Part shown: piece after piece, positions 38,805 to 47,235 of the stretch
Layout of the letters: the number at the start of each line of letters is the position of its first letter
How positions within the stretch are numbered: position 1 is the first letter of the stretch
From: Halobellus captivus
Lineage (GTDB): Archaea; Halobacteriota; Halobacteria; Halobacteriales; Haloferacaceae
Length of the DNA: 64,000 bases
Assembly (NCBI RefSeq): GCF_007655485.1
Contig: NZ_VJXQ01000005.1
Coordinates: forward strand, 1 to 64,000
Direction: 5' to 3'
Translations under genes and position numbers: made by a program
The notes under the pieces: generated by a model
Databases searched by the model: none
What the model was told of the DNA's origin: nothing
The model's input: only the letters and a program-made list of their open reading frames with translations

Positions 38805-39782
38805 TCAGTCGTCGTCCGCAGCTCGCGGAGTCTCTCGAAGTTCGTACTCCGGTGTGGAGACGGTCTCGACCACCTCGGCAGCGATCTCGCGCGGATCGCG
38901 GCCGCTGATCTCCGCTTCCGTGTCGAGCACGAGACGGTGCGAGAGGATGAGCGGTGCGAGCCGCTTGATATCGTCAGGAATCGCGTAGTCCCGGCCGCGG
39001 ATCGCCGCCGCGGCCTTTCCGGCGTGCAGGAACGCGAGAGAGGCCCGGGGCGAGGCCCCGAACTCGATGGCCTCGTGATTGCGCGTCGCGGCGACGAGGT
39101 CAAGAATGTAGTCGAACAGCTTGTCGTCGACGTGGACGTTTTCGACCTCCTGTCGAGCCGCATCGATGTCGGCCACGTCGATGACGTTCGAGATGTCCGA
39201 CGGCGTGAGCGACGGCGACTGGTCGAACCGCTGGAGGATCTCCCGCTCGGCGGATCGCTCGGGTAGATCGACGACGACCTTGAACTGGAAGCGGTCCCGC
39301 TGTGCCTCTGGGAGGGCGAACGTCCCCTCGTACTCGATCGGGTTCTGCGTCGCGACGACGATGAACGGATCGGGCAGACTGAGCGTCTCGCCTTCGATGG
39401 TGGTCTGTCCCTCTTCCATCGCTTCCAAAAGCGCCGACTGCGTCTTCGGCGTCGCTCGGTTGATCTCGTCGGCGAGCACGACGTTCGCGAACACGGGACC
39501 CTTCTGCAGCTCGAACTCGCCAGTTTTCTCGCGGTAAATGTGCGTCCCAGTGATGTCTGCGGGCAGCACGTCGGGCGTCATCTGAATCCGCTGGTACTCC
39601 AGGTTTGCCGCGTGGGCGAAGAGGTTCGCGATTGTCGTCTTGGCGACGCCGGGAACGCCCTCGATGAGGACGTGCCCGTCCGTTAGAAGAGCGATAGTGA
39701 GCGCCTCGACAGCGTCTTCGTTGCCGACGAGAAGCTGCGATGTCTCCTCGACGATCGCGTCGTAGATCGCTTCGGCACTCAT
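38805..39782 (-). CDS. MoxR-family AAA+ ATPase
   Basis: 325 residues from ATG 39782, chosen for the GGAGG-like sequence about 9 bases upstream and because MoxR homology begins here (MSAEAIYDAIVEETSQLLVG). An in-frame extension to 39920 looks unrelated. Walker A GVPGVAKT (42-49), the MoxR signature RIQMTPDVLPADITG (66-80), Walker B VVLADEINRATPKTQ with catalytic Glu (101-115), sensor I VATQNPIEYEGT and the C-terminal lid domain (SPRASLAFLHAGKA) are all present. MoxR proteins act as chaperone-like remodellers with DUF58/vWA partners. Its DUF58 partner is about 1.5 kb away on the opposite strand. Confidence 0.93.
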   Translation of the reverse strand: MSAEAIYDAIVEETSQLLVGNEDAVEALTIALLTDGHVLIEGVPGVAKTTIANLFAHAANLEYQRIQMTPDVLPADITGTHIYREKTGEFELQKGPVFANVVLADEINRATPKTQSALLEAMEEGQTTIEGETLSLPDPFIVVATQNPIEYEGTFALPEAQRDRFQFKVVVDLPERSAEREILQRFDQSPSLTPSDISNVIDVADIDAARQEVENVHVDDKLFDYILDLVAATRNHEAIEFGASPRASLAFLHAGKAAAAIRGRDYAIPDDIKRLAPLILSHRLVLDTEAEISGRDPREIAAEVVETVSTPEYELRETPRAADDD

Positions 39783-40067
39783 ACCGACGGCCTCCGGTTC
39801 GTCCACTGACTCCTGTGCGGTGGCTCGCTGATGCCCTGGCGACGAATTCGGTTTGGCGCCTGCCACGGAGGACGATAGTCCGGGTGCCGTGCGCTCGGGG
39901 ACGTGCCTTCTGCGTCCCAACGGTGGGTGCTTCCTCGAAGTGCTCTGTCGGAGATTGGGAACTGAAAGACGATCATAGGGAAATACGACGCGTAGTCGGC
40001 GTGACAGCGTTCGTTACTCATCCTGTGCGTGTGCGAGGTTTATAAGTTCGGCCTTCTCGGGTCCTAT

Positions 40068-40982
40068 TCAGCGCTCCCGGTGGCCGTCACCACGACGCGA
40101 AACGAGGGCGAGCGCTCCGAGTACCGCCCCACCGAAGAGGAATTGGAGGGCGGGTGAGCCCCGCAGGTAGTAGAGAGCGACCCACAGCGGCGGCCGTTCG
40201 CCCACGTTGGAGTAGTCCAAAAACACCGTCTCGTGAGTGCCAACAAGCGCCCGCACGAAAGCGCGGTTGTCCGGACGTTCGAGCATCGCGTTGATGAAGA
40301 GGCTCGGATCGCTCACAACGACGACGTCGCCGTCGCCAAGGGGTTCGACCGTCGCGACGGGGTACGATCGAAGGGGTTCATCGTCGTCGAGTTCCCCGTC
40401 GTCGTCGACGTCGCGGTAGGAAAAGTTCGACGAGCGGACGAGCACCGCACTCCCGTTCGGCTCAACCGTCGCCGGGTAATTCAGCGTTAGTTGCGTGACG
40501 CCGTCGGTGTAGGGGTCCTCCGCAGGTTGCGTCGCGATCGGTAACGCGCCCGATCTGTGGTTATGTCGCTCATCGCGCAGCGGCGTCTGGTTGATCCGTG
40601 CCGACGCGCCGAGACGGCCGAGGAGGTCGTCGCCGTGGGATCTGAAGTCGTCGGCGACGACGAGCGTGCCTCCGGCGCGGACGAATGACGCCAGTCGGGA
40701 CGCCTCGGCGTCGTCATAGGCCGTCTCCGGGGAGAGCACGAACGCGATCGATCCGGCGGCGTCGGCATCCGCGTAGTCACTCGTGGCGTAGATGACGCGG
40801 TGGTCGGTACCCGCGTCCGTGGCGACGGTTTTGACCCCCGACGCGCCGTCCCACGCGGGATTGTACGCGCCGTAGGTCGCCGCCGACGTACTCGCGCCGA
40901 CGGCAACGCCGAGCGCCAAGGCGAGGACGAGCCCAGCGGCGAGCAGATGCGGGTAGCCGAGTTCCAGAGAGCCGAGCCGCAT
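40068..40982 (-). CDS. DUF4350 domain membrane protein
   Basis: 304 residues. An N-terminal helix (about 9-30: YPHLLAAGLVLALALGVAVG) is followed by a DUF4350 extracytoplasmic domain related to the ThuA/GATase-like fold (LSPETAYDDAEASRLASFVRAGGTLVVADDF, about 83-113; GDVVVVSDPSLFINAML near 215-231) and a C-terminal helix (about 277-297). DUF4350 recurs in MoxR-DUF58-DUF4129 loci of bacteria and archaea; the role is unknown. The next upstream gene ends immediately before its ATG. Confidence 0.88.
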   Translation of the reverse strand: MRLGSLELGYPHLLAAGLVLALALGVAVGASTSAATYGAYNPAWDGASGVKTVATDAGTDHRVIYATSDYADADAAGSIAFVLSPETAYDDAEASRLASFVRAGGTLVVADDFRSHGDDLLGRLGASARINQTPLRDERHNHRSGALPIATQPAEDPYTDGVTQLTLNYPATVEPNGSAVLVRSSNFSYRDVDDDGELDDDEPLRSYPVATVEPLGDGDVVVVSDPSLFINAMLERPDNRAFVRALVGTHETVFLDYSNVGERPPLWVALYYLRGSPALQFLFGGAVLGALALVSRRGDGHRER

Positions 40983-41258
40983 TCAGAGCACCCCCGGTGG
41001 GAGGATTGCGAGGATCCGCCGGACGACGATGTAGCCAAAGGCGAGAAGACCAACGGCGATGAGCCAGCGGAGGCGTCGCCGCCACGTGGGCGTGACCGCA
41101 ATGGGAGCGCTGAGTTCGACGACGATGAGAAAGCCGATGAGCGAGACGACAAAGACCAGCTCGTAGGACAGCGAATCCAGGAGGACGAGCACGAGCGTGG
41201 CACCGAGCATCCACGCGAGTTGCGCGCGGATAAACCGTTCACGTCGTGCCGTCGCCAT
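40983..41258 (-). CDS. Small membrane protein of the MoxR/DUF4350 operon
   Basis: 91 residues, three hydrophobic segments (about 14-30, 33-52 and 63-82: AWMLGATLVLVLLDSL, LVFVVSLIGFLIVVELSAP, LRWLIAVGLLAFGYIVV). It starts the leftward DUF4350-MoxR unit, with zero-base spacing to the DUF4350 gene. No family is recognised; conserved position suggests a structural component. Confidence 0.7.
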   Translation of the reverse strand: MATARRERFIRAQLAWMLGATLVLVLLDSLSYELVFVVSLIGFLIVVELSAPIAVTPTWRRRLRWLIAVGLLAFGYIVVRRILAILPPGVL

Positions 41259-41612
41259 ACGCTTCGCTTCGCGTCGAGACTAACTAAACTGTCGCTTGGC
41301 CGAAACCGCCGGGGCGTCGTCCGTCGGGTGACACATTCAAGACGGAAATTGACAGCGCTCGACACAGGGAGGTGAACGACTGAATGACGCTTTAATTTCC
41401 GTTCGTACGCGGGAATGGGGGGGATAACGAAGGGAGAGGAGCGACTCCGTACTGGAATGATCTCTCAGTCCGGGATACCGGTGGCCGTTTCACCAACGTT
41501 CTCCCGGAAGCCATCACCTCGAGGGGCGACAGCAGACAGCCCGCAGAGAAGAAGACGATCTCCTGGAGCGGAACGCACTGCGCGGTGAGACACAGCACGG
41601 AGCATACAGCGT
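41259..41612. other. Intergenic region
   Basis: About 350 bases between divergent small membrane-protein genes. Moderate GC; no repeat or convincing open frame noticed. Promoters for both sides are expected, but no clear TATA-like box stands out. Confidence 0.4.
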
Positions 41613-41837
41613 ATGGGATTAAAACGACTGTTCGCGTATATTGTCGCCTTCGAGTTGATCGCAATGGGCGTGTTCTTCACGTATCTGTTAGGGGCCGTGG
41701 CTTCGGCCGGTGGCGTGGCGACTATCGATATGACTCAGTTCGGAGAGCAGTGGATCGAATACATCGTTATGGTCGTGTTGACCGCAGTCGGTCCGTACGC
41801 ACTGTACGTTCTCAACGAGCAACCAGAGAATCAATGA
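41613..41837 (+). CDS. Small two-helix membrane protein
   Basis: 74 residues: helix about 5-30 (LFAYIVAFELIAMGVFFTYLLGA), a short acidic loop (TIDMTQFGEQW) and helix about 48-66 (YIVMVVLTAVGPYALYVL). No family recognised. It lies 24 bases upstream of the next gene in the same direction and may be co-transcribed. Confidence 0.65.
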   Translation: MGLKRLFAYIVAFELIAMGVFFTYLLGAVASAGGVATIDMTQFGEQWIEYIVMVVLTAVGPYALYVLNEQPENQ

Positions 41838-41861
41838 CCCTCCAGGCCCTCGCCTCGAATA

Positions 41862-42383
41862 GTGTTCCCGATCGGCCACTTCGCGCTTGGTTACCTCGCC
41901 GTCGCCCTCGTTCGTCGCATTCGAGATCGCCCGCTTCCTGACGGGTGGCTGTTGGGGGCCGTGTTCGTTGGCTCACAGCTGCCCGACCTGATCGATAAAC
42001 CGCTCACCTACTACGGCGTGCTCGAAAGCGGCCGCTCATTCGGACACTCGCTGCTCGTGATGGGACCCGTGCTCATCGCGCTGCTCGTCGTCGCGAGGCG
42101 TCGGGGGTACGGCGAAGCGTCAGTGGCGTTGGTCGTTGCAAGCCTCGCACACTTCGTCGGTGACACGTATCGGATCGTGCTGGCGGGCGAGTGGAACGCA
42201 CTGCGCTTTCTCCTCTGGCCGGTTTTCCCGCCGATTGACTACCCGTCAGACGGAATTCCGCCGTGGATTCGCGTGTTCAACTCCCTCGGAGATCCACGGT
42301 TTCTGTTCCAGTACGCCCTCGCCGTCCTCGCGTTCGGAATCTGGCTGTCCAGTCGGTATCGGGCCGGGGCGCGCAGCGGATAA
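41862..42383 (+). CDS. YdjM/DUF457-like predicted membrane metal-dependent hydrolase
   Basis: 173 residues from a GTG start. The pattern MFPIGHFALGYL with His near the N-terminus, SQLPDLIDKP (about 41-50), RSFGHSLLVMG (about 61-71) and SLAHFVGDTYR (about 95-105) matches the histidine/aspartate layout of the YdjM/LexA-induced inner-membrane hydrolase family. Four or five membrane helices are visible. Substrate is unknown; related proteins have been linked to phospholipid or membrane stress functions. Confidence 0.75.
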   Translation: MFPIGHFALGYLAVALVRRIRDRPLPDGWLLGAVFVGSQLPDLIDKPLTYYGVLESGRSFGHSLLVMGPVLIALLVVARRRGYGEASVALVVASLAHFVGDTYRIVLAGEWNALRFLLWPVFPPIDYPSDGIPPWIRVFNSLGDPRFLFQYALAVLAFGIWLSSRYRAGARSG

Positions 42384-42910
42384 ATCGCTTGACAAACGGG
42401 TCGTCGTAGCGACTGCTACCCAGCAAAGATCCGTCCACACTAGTACGTGAACCAACATAGTTCTCTCATTTTATAGAATGATAGTTACCAGTTAATTGAG
42501 AGTCTACATACGAGTACGGACCTCGAAGTCCTTCTACCCAAAAATCAAATTTGGAAAACACAGTAAAATTACAGTTACAGTCATACTTCTGTAATTTATC
42601 TTCCTGTCTGGATATTCGCGTAACAGGTGCGTCGTGGTGGCGGTGCCTCTCGCAGTAAGCCGATCGGATTCGGACAAGATTGGGTCATTAGTCATCAACA
42701 GACCGGACTGTCTTGTAGAGAAATACTTTTATGCAAATCTCGTATTAAGATTGGTAATGGCATTCTATGGTGGGGGAGCAGCCACGCGGGACACTCGACA
42801 GACCGCATCGAGTAGGCGATGACTACCGGGACGGCAGCTTCGACGACACGATCGCATCAGCCACATAGTCGCGTCACTCTCTCCTCCAGACGACCGCCGT
42901 TTGTTTCATT
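42384..42910. other. Intergenic region
   Basis: About 525 bases; the left half is AT-rich and carries the inverted repeat at 42566-42597. Short frames between 42627 and 42822 do not look coding. The glycosyltransferase promoter presumably lies on the right, but no strong box is evident. Confidence 0.4.
42566..42597. repeat. Inverted repeat AAATTACAG/CTGTAATTT, candidate operator
   Basis: Nine-base arms at 42566-42574 and 42589-42597, with an extra direct TTACAG copy at 42575-42580. The core TTACAG...CTGTAA matches the outer arms of the repeat before the parA-like gene. Lies about 310 bases before the glycosyltransferase start. Confidence 0.4.
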
Positions 42911-44122
42911 ATGAGTTCCATCCAGACACAAGACAGTCCAGAGACGCTTTCGGGAGAGCGTGATCAGAGTCCGGTACTCCTCGACGCCGACAGCGACATC
43001 ACACCGACGGTCAGCGTCGTGATGCCGACGATGAACGAAGAGGAGGGCATCCGCGAGTGCATCGAGCGGGTCAAACGCGCCGTCGATCGATCCGGCCACC
43101 TCACAGAGGTGGTCATCAGCGACGACTCCGACGACCGCACGCCCGACATCGCCCGCGAGCTCGGAGCGATCGTCGTCGAGCCCGACGAACCGGGGTACGG
43201 CTACGCCTATCGGTACGCCTTCGAGCACTGCCGCGGCGAGTACATCATCATCGGTGACGCCGACACCACCTACGACTTCGAGCAGTTCCCGAAGCTGCTT
43301 GATCCGGTGATCCGCGGTGAGGCCGATATGGTGATGGGCAGTCGCCTGGAGGGAGAGATCGAGCCGGGTGCGATGCCAGCCCTCCACCAGTACGTGGGCA
43401 ACCCGCTTCTCACGCGCTTTCTGAACGCGTTCTACGATGCGGGCGTCAGTGACGCCCACTCGGGGTTCCGTGCGTTCCGCGCGGACATCCTCGACGAGCT
43501 CAAGTTGGAGACGACGGGGATGGAGTTCGCCTCCGAGATGATCATGGACGCCGGAGCCAGAGATCTGACGATCGCAGAAATCCCAATCGTCTACTACGAG
43601 CGCGAGGGTGAAGCGACCTTAGAGAGCTTTCGCGACGGGTGGCGGCACGTCCGGTTTATGCTCTTGAACGCCCCGAGTTACCTCTTTTCGATTCCCGGAC
43701 TCGTGATGGGACTGCTCGGACTGTTAGTGATGGTCGTCGCCGTCAGCAACGTGAGTCTCGGCGGGGCGTCTTTCGGGACGCACACGGCGATCGCGGGCTC
43801 GCTCCTGACGCTCGTCGGCTTTCAGGTGGCGAATATGGGCGCGTTCGCGACCATCGGGAGCGACCCGATCCAGCGCCCCAACGACCCCTTTACGAACGCG
43901 TTCATCGAACACGTGACGCTCGAACGGATGTCGACCCTGGGGCTGGCGCTGTTCCTTGCCGGCGCTGGCTACGCGGTGTGGCTCGTCGTCCAGTGGGCGC
44001 AGACCGGCTTTACGCGACTGCCGATGGTCGTCGGCGACGTGGTTGCGTTTACCGCGATCGTTCTTGGCGTGCAGATCGTCTTCAACGCGTTCTTTATGAG
44101 CGCGATCGCCACGCGGGAGTGA
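42911..44122 (+). CDS. Family 2 glycosyltransferase, dolichol-phosphate-sugar synthase type, with membrane domain
   Basis: 403 residues. GT2 domain (about 30-250): VSVVMPTMNEEEGI (33-46), the acid pair in EVVISDDSDDRT, and the metal-binding motif GDADTTYDFEQF (about 114-125), then MGSRLEGE and DAHSGFRAFR as in DPM1/AglJ-like enzymes. Four membrane helices follow (about 262-285, 290-318, 340-362, 375-398). Such proteins load a sugar from NDP-sugar onto dolichol phosphate for N-glycosylation or lipid glycans. No other glycosylation genes flank it directly; the sugar locus starts 8 kb downstream. Confidence 0.88.
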   Translation: MSSIQTQDSPETLSGERDQSPVLLDADSDITPTVSVVMPTMNEEEGIRECIERVKRAVDRSGHLTEVVISDDSDDRTPDIARELGAIVVEPDEPGYGYAYRYAFEHCRGEYIIIGDADTTYDFEQFPKLLDPVIRGEADMVMGSRLEGEIEPGAMPALHQYVGNPLLTRFLNAFYDAGVSDAHSGFRAFRADILDELKLETTGMEFASEMIMDAGARDLTIAEIPIVYYEREGEATLESFRDGWRHVRFMLLNAPSYLFSIPGLVMGLLGLLVMVVAVSNVSLGGASFGTHTAIAGSLLTLVGFQVANMGAFATIGSDPIQRPNDPFTNAFIEHVTLERMSTLGLALFLAGAGYAVWLVVQWAQTGFTRLPMVVGDVVAFTAIVLGVQIVFNAFFMSAIATRE

Positions 44123-44621
44123 GAGAGAACGATCGGCGGGGAGGAGTATCCATTCACGTCGTGCATTGAGAGAGTATATTTCGTGTGCTTTTTCGCCCGA
44201 CAGCGACGGTGTTAGAGCGTACTGGAATGTACGAAGCGGCCTCTCTCGCGGGACAGATCGATTCGAATTCGTTTCGAATCGGCGCCGATTCTATCGCTGG
44301 GCGTTCCTTTTCGATGGTCACTCAGACGATCTGTAACCCGACGGGCGTGGACCCGGGGATCAGTTATGTGTGGAACGCGTTCGAGGTTCTTCAGATATTC
44401 GTACACAGATCAGCTCACAGTGAACTCATCGCACAGATGAAAAGCATAGCTGATTCTCAATATTTCTGGAACTGAAGAAGGACGTAATCGGAATCCGACG
44501 CCGTCTCCCGTATCTGGTTTGTGATGAAGCGTGGTTGTATCTGCAGGGCCTAGGCCTTGACAATACGATCCGTTACTCCGGTGTTGTCTGGTGGTTAGCT
44601 AAGATAAGAAAAGTGATATGT
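44123..44621. other. Intergenic region at the left edge of the recombinase island
   Basis: About 500 bases. A 96-codon rightward frame (44185-44475) has no recognisable motif and is not called. No tRNA gene or obvious att-like repeat was seen by eye. The right end carries the recombinase promoter region (TAAGATAAGAAAAG before ATG 44622). Confidence 0.4.
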
Positions 44622-45635
44622 ATGTCGGAGTTAGAACCTATCGACCCGAGCAGAGCACTCGAATTGTACCTCGAAGATCGTAGTGGAAACCTCTCGCGAG
44701 GCACCATCATCTCCCACCGGTCGCGCCTCTCTTCGTTCGTCGAGTGGCTCGACGAGCGGGAGATAACCAACCTGAACGAACTCACGGGCCGCCTCATCAA
44801 GGAGTACCAGATCGAGGGTCGCAAGGACAGCGACTGGGCGCCAGCGACGGAGAAGGGAATGATGGACACCACCCGCGTCTTCATCCGCTGGTGTGAGAGC
44901 ATCGAGGCCGTCGAGAGTGGACTCTCACAGCGCGTTCAGTCGCCCGTTGTCAAAGACTCGAACATGGCGCGACACGAGCAACTCGACTCTCAGACCGCCC
45001 AATCAGTCCTGAATAACCTCGAACGATACCACTACTGCAGCCGGGCGCACGTGACGCTCGCAGTGATGTGGCACACGATGGCCCGGAAGGGGGCCGTCCG
45101 ATCCCTTGACGTCGAGGACTACGATGCTGACGAGCGGTATCTCCGGTTCAAACACCGACCCGACACCGACACGCCGCTCAAGAACAAGACGAAGTCCCAG
45201 CGTCACGTCGCCATTTCGGAGTCGATCGCCGACCTCCTCGACGACTGGATCGAGAACAAACGCCCCGACGTCACGGACGATTACGGCCGAGAGCCGCTCA
45301 TTACGACCAAGAGGGGGCGTATCGCTGGGAGCACGATCTCGAGGTATGCGTACAAGTGGACGCAACCGTGTCGGCACGACGGGTCGTGTCCGCTCGGGCG
45401 AGATCCGAAGACCTGTGACGCGACCGATTACGGTAATTCCAGTACCTGTCCCGAATCGGTCTCACCCCACCCGTTCCGGCGCGGATCGATCACGCACTGG
45501 TTACGGTCAGACGTCCCGTCGCAGGCCGTCGCAGGTCGTGCTGACGTCTCCGAACGAGTGATTGAGAAGCACTACGACGAACGCTCCGACCGGGAACGGA
45601 TGGAACAGCGACGGTCGTATCTGGGGAACGTCTAA
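44622..45635 (+). CDS. Haloarchaeal tyrosine recombinase (intact)
   Basis: 337 residues from ATG 44622; a longer in-frame start lacks similarity. N-terminal SAM-like domain (about 8-100: ALELYLEDRSGNLSRGTIISHRSRL). The catalytic domain has Arg in TMARKGAVRSLD (about 155), HxxR in SPHPFRRGSITHWL (about 282-285) and Tyr in EKHYDERSDRERM (about 316). A Cys-rich insert (RHDGSCPLGR, KTCDATDYG, STCPESVSP) before the HxxR box resembles a zinc-binding loop and is shared with the broken recombinase at 48-49.5 kb. Probably the integrase of this island. Confidence 0.9.
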   Translation: MSELEPIDPSRALELYLEDRSGNLSRGTIISHRSRLSSFVEWLDEREITNLNELTGRLIKEYQIEGRKDSDWAPATEKGMMDTTRVFIRWCESIEAVESGLSQRVQSPVVKDSNMARHEQLDSQTAQSVLNNLERYHYCSRAHVTLAVMWHTMARKGAVRSLDVEDYDADERYLRFKHRPDTDTPLKNKTKSQRHVAISESIADLLDDWIENKRPDVTDDYGREPLITTKRGRIAGSTISRYAYKWTQPCRHDGSCPLGRDPKTCDATDYGNSSTCPESVSPHPFRRGSITHWLRSDVPSQAVAGRADVSERVIEKHYDERSDRERMEQRRSYLGNV

Positions 45636-45904
45636 ATTGCTTGTGTCTGAGTAAATAGTATCCCGAGATCGTTTTTCTAGCCAGTCCAAATTCCACCTGC
45701 GTAAATTCTTCTCGCCGAATGTTTGCTAAACACGCTACACTACAGCTGCGTAAACGGTTCCCCCGAGACAATTACCTAGTGTGCTATTGGATTCGTAGAA
45801 CTATTTCGCGGAGTTTACTCCACAGTCTCGCAACCAAATCAGGCGTGAGAATCTACGTACGAACCAAACAGAAGCACCAGCCCGAAAGTGTGGTGTGAGA
45901 GTGG

Positions 45905-46306
45905 CTAGTCGTCGGTGAGTTGGGGATAGGCCACTTCCCAGAGATGTTCGTCGGGATCGGCAAAGTAGCCGGAATAGCCGCCCCAGAAGACTTCCTGCGC
46001 TGGTTTCACGATCCGTCCACCGGAGGCCGCTACCTCGTCAAGGACCGCGTCTACTTCCGCTTTAGTCGATACGTTGTGGGCGATAGTGATTCCAGCGAAC
46101 CCGTTACCATCCGCAGGAATGGCGGCGTCTTCGGCGAGTGATTCTCTCGGGTAGAGCGAGAGCCATGTCCCGTCGAGTGGGAAGAAGGCGACGTCGCTGT
46201 CGTCTTCCCGCTCTTGCATCGGCAATCCGAGACCATCTCGGTAGAACCGGATGGATTCCTCAAGATCTGATACACCGAGTGTCACGAGTGTAATCCGTGG
46301 ATCCAT
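45905..46306 (-). CDS. VOC-family (glyoxalase/dioxygenase fold) protein
   Basis: 133 residues from ATG 46306 (two residues shorter than a TTG alternative). Two beta-alpha-beta-beta-beta halves: ITLVTLGVSDLEESIRFYRDGLGLP (about 4-28) and GFAGITIAHNVSTKAEVDAVLDEV (about 70-93), ending GYSGYFADPDEHLWEVAYP with the metal-ligand Glu. VOC proteins bind a divalent metal and act on diverse small molecules, including resistance and detoxification; substrate unknown. It is monocistronic. Confidence 0.88.
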   Translation of the reverse strand: MDPRITLVTLGVSDLEESIRFYRDGLGLPMQEREDDSDVAFFPLDGTWLSLYPRESLAEDAAIPADGNGFAGITIAHNVSTKAEVDAVLDEVAASGGRIVKPAQEVFWGGYSGYFADPDEHLWEVAYPQLTDD

Positions 46307-46713
46307 AGTCAATAGAGGTGTACAGTAACGATAAGTCGTTCCGCTGGACTGGCCGATTCGCGATTCCCCAAAGGGGTATGGGAATCACTGGCTCTGTTGA
46401 AACCCTTCAGCGTTGACATTTGGAAGAGCGACTCTTCCAACTGGATTTAACGGATCCGATGAGAAACTAGTCTCTCAGAAAACCGCAAGACTGCAAGCAG
46501 GGCTCGTGCCTCCAGTCCTTGCGTCGCGCGTCGTCGTCGAGAGCGCGGCCCCTTCCATTCCCATCCAAGAGTGGTTTCTCGGCTGCAATCGCTTAATTAA
46601 ACACTACCGACATCTCCTCAAATAATTGAAGAGTTTGTCTGAAGCAATATCACGCCGTGACAACTCCTTTTCAGTAACCTTTATTGCGATTTGCACGCAA
46701 TTCGCTATTAAAG
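46307..46713. other. Intergenic region with a possible IS6-end relic
   Basis: About 400 bases. ATTAAACACTACCG at 46597-46610 differs by one base from the end of the complete IS6-type copy (CTAAACACTACCG on that strand), so it may be a solitary terminal repeat. A GGCTCTGTTGAAA-like word near 46390 also resembles insertion-sequence ends. The right end is the HTH-PIN promoter. Confidence 0.35.
46679..46700 (+). promoter_or_regulatory. Promoter and inverted repeat before the HTH-PIN operon
   Basis: CCTTTATTG (46679-46687) is at TATA-box distance (27-35 bases) from ATG 46714. Overlapping its 3' side is TTGCG (46684-46688) ... CGCAA (46696-46700), a 5-base inverted repeat that could be the operator for autorepression by the HTH protein. 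Confidence 0.45.
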
Positions 46714-47229
46714 ATGGCAACGAGAGAAGCAAACTGGGATACCCCACTCGATACCGGCGGCCAAGCGTTCGAGCTCCTCAGGAATCCTCGCAAAGCGTGG
46801 ACCTATACTTATATCTACCATCATCCCTCGACAACGATCCAGAATATCGTCGAGACGCTCAATCTTCCGCAGCGAACGGTCTACGAATATGTTGACGACC
46901 TTGAAATCGCAGGCTTCATCGAGCAGTCGAATGATGGGCGGCCTGCAGAGTATACGGCTCGGAACATCGACATTCAACTAGCAGAAGGCGATGCCGAACG
47001 ACAAATCACGCCAGAGCTAGTTGAGGCAATCGCCCGTCGGATCCGAGACGACGATATTGATACGTATATTGACCGCCACGGACTTGATGGACTCGCTATC
47101 GCGCTCGAATACGCTCGCGAATACGTTGACGGCTCTGTTACGCATCGGATTATGGCTCGTGAACAAGAGCTTTCACCTCTCGAAGCGGGCGTCATTCTAG
47201 ATGCCCTCCGTCCCGTCGTTGAGGATTGA
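46714..47229 (+). CDS. Winged-helix regulator, probable antitoxin of the PIN gene
   Basis: 171 residues from ATG 46714 (an upstream in-frame start would sit inside the promoter). The HTH part covers about 15-85: GGQAFELLRNPRKAWTYTYI, TIQNIVETLNLPQRTVYEYVDDLE and the wing FIEQSNDGRPAEYTA. A helical C-terminal half (about 90-171) includes LVEAIARRIRDDDIDTYIDR and LSPLEAGVILDALRP. It lies 6 bases before a PIN-domain gene. The layout is that of a DNA-binding antitoxin that represses its own promoter and binds the toxin. I know such HTH-PIN pairs from haloarchaea, but this pairing is inferred from position. Confidence 0.8.
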   Translation: MATREANWDTPLDTGGQAFELLRNPRKAWTYTYIYHHPSTTIQNIVETLNLPQRTVYEYVDDLEIAGFIEQSNDGRPAEYTARNIDIQLAEGDAERQITPELVEAIARRIRDDDIDTYIDRHGLDGLAIALEYAREYVDGSVTHRIMAREQELSPLEAGVILDALRPVVED

Positions 47230-47235
47230 TTCGGT

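Noticed and set aside
39783-39920. N-terminal extension of the MoxR protein to 39920
   Set aside because: The extra 46 residues are Arg/Pro/Ser-rich and unlike MoxR; a GGAGG-like sequence supports the ATG at 39782.
42627-42822. Two short overlapping plus-strand frames before the glycosyltransferase
   Set aside because: Neither has family features or a suitable promoter.
44185-44475. 96-codon plus-strand frame before the intact recombinase
   Set aside because: No motif or helical pattern of note, and no partner; not supported as a gene.
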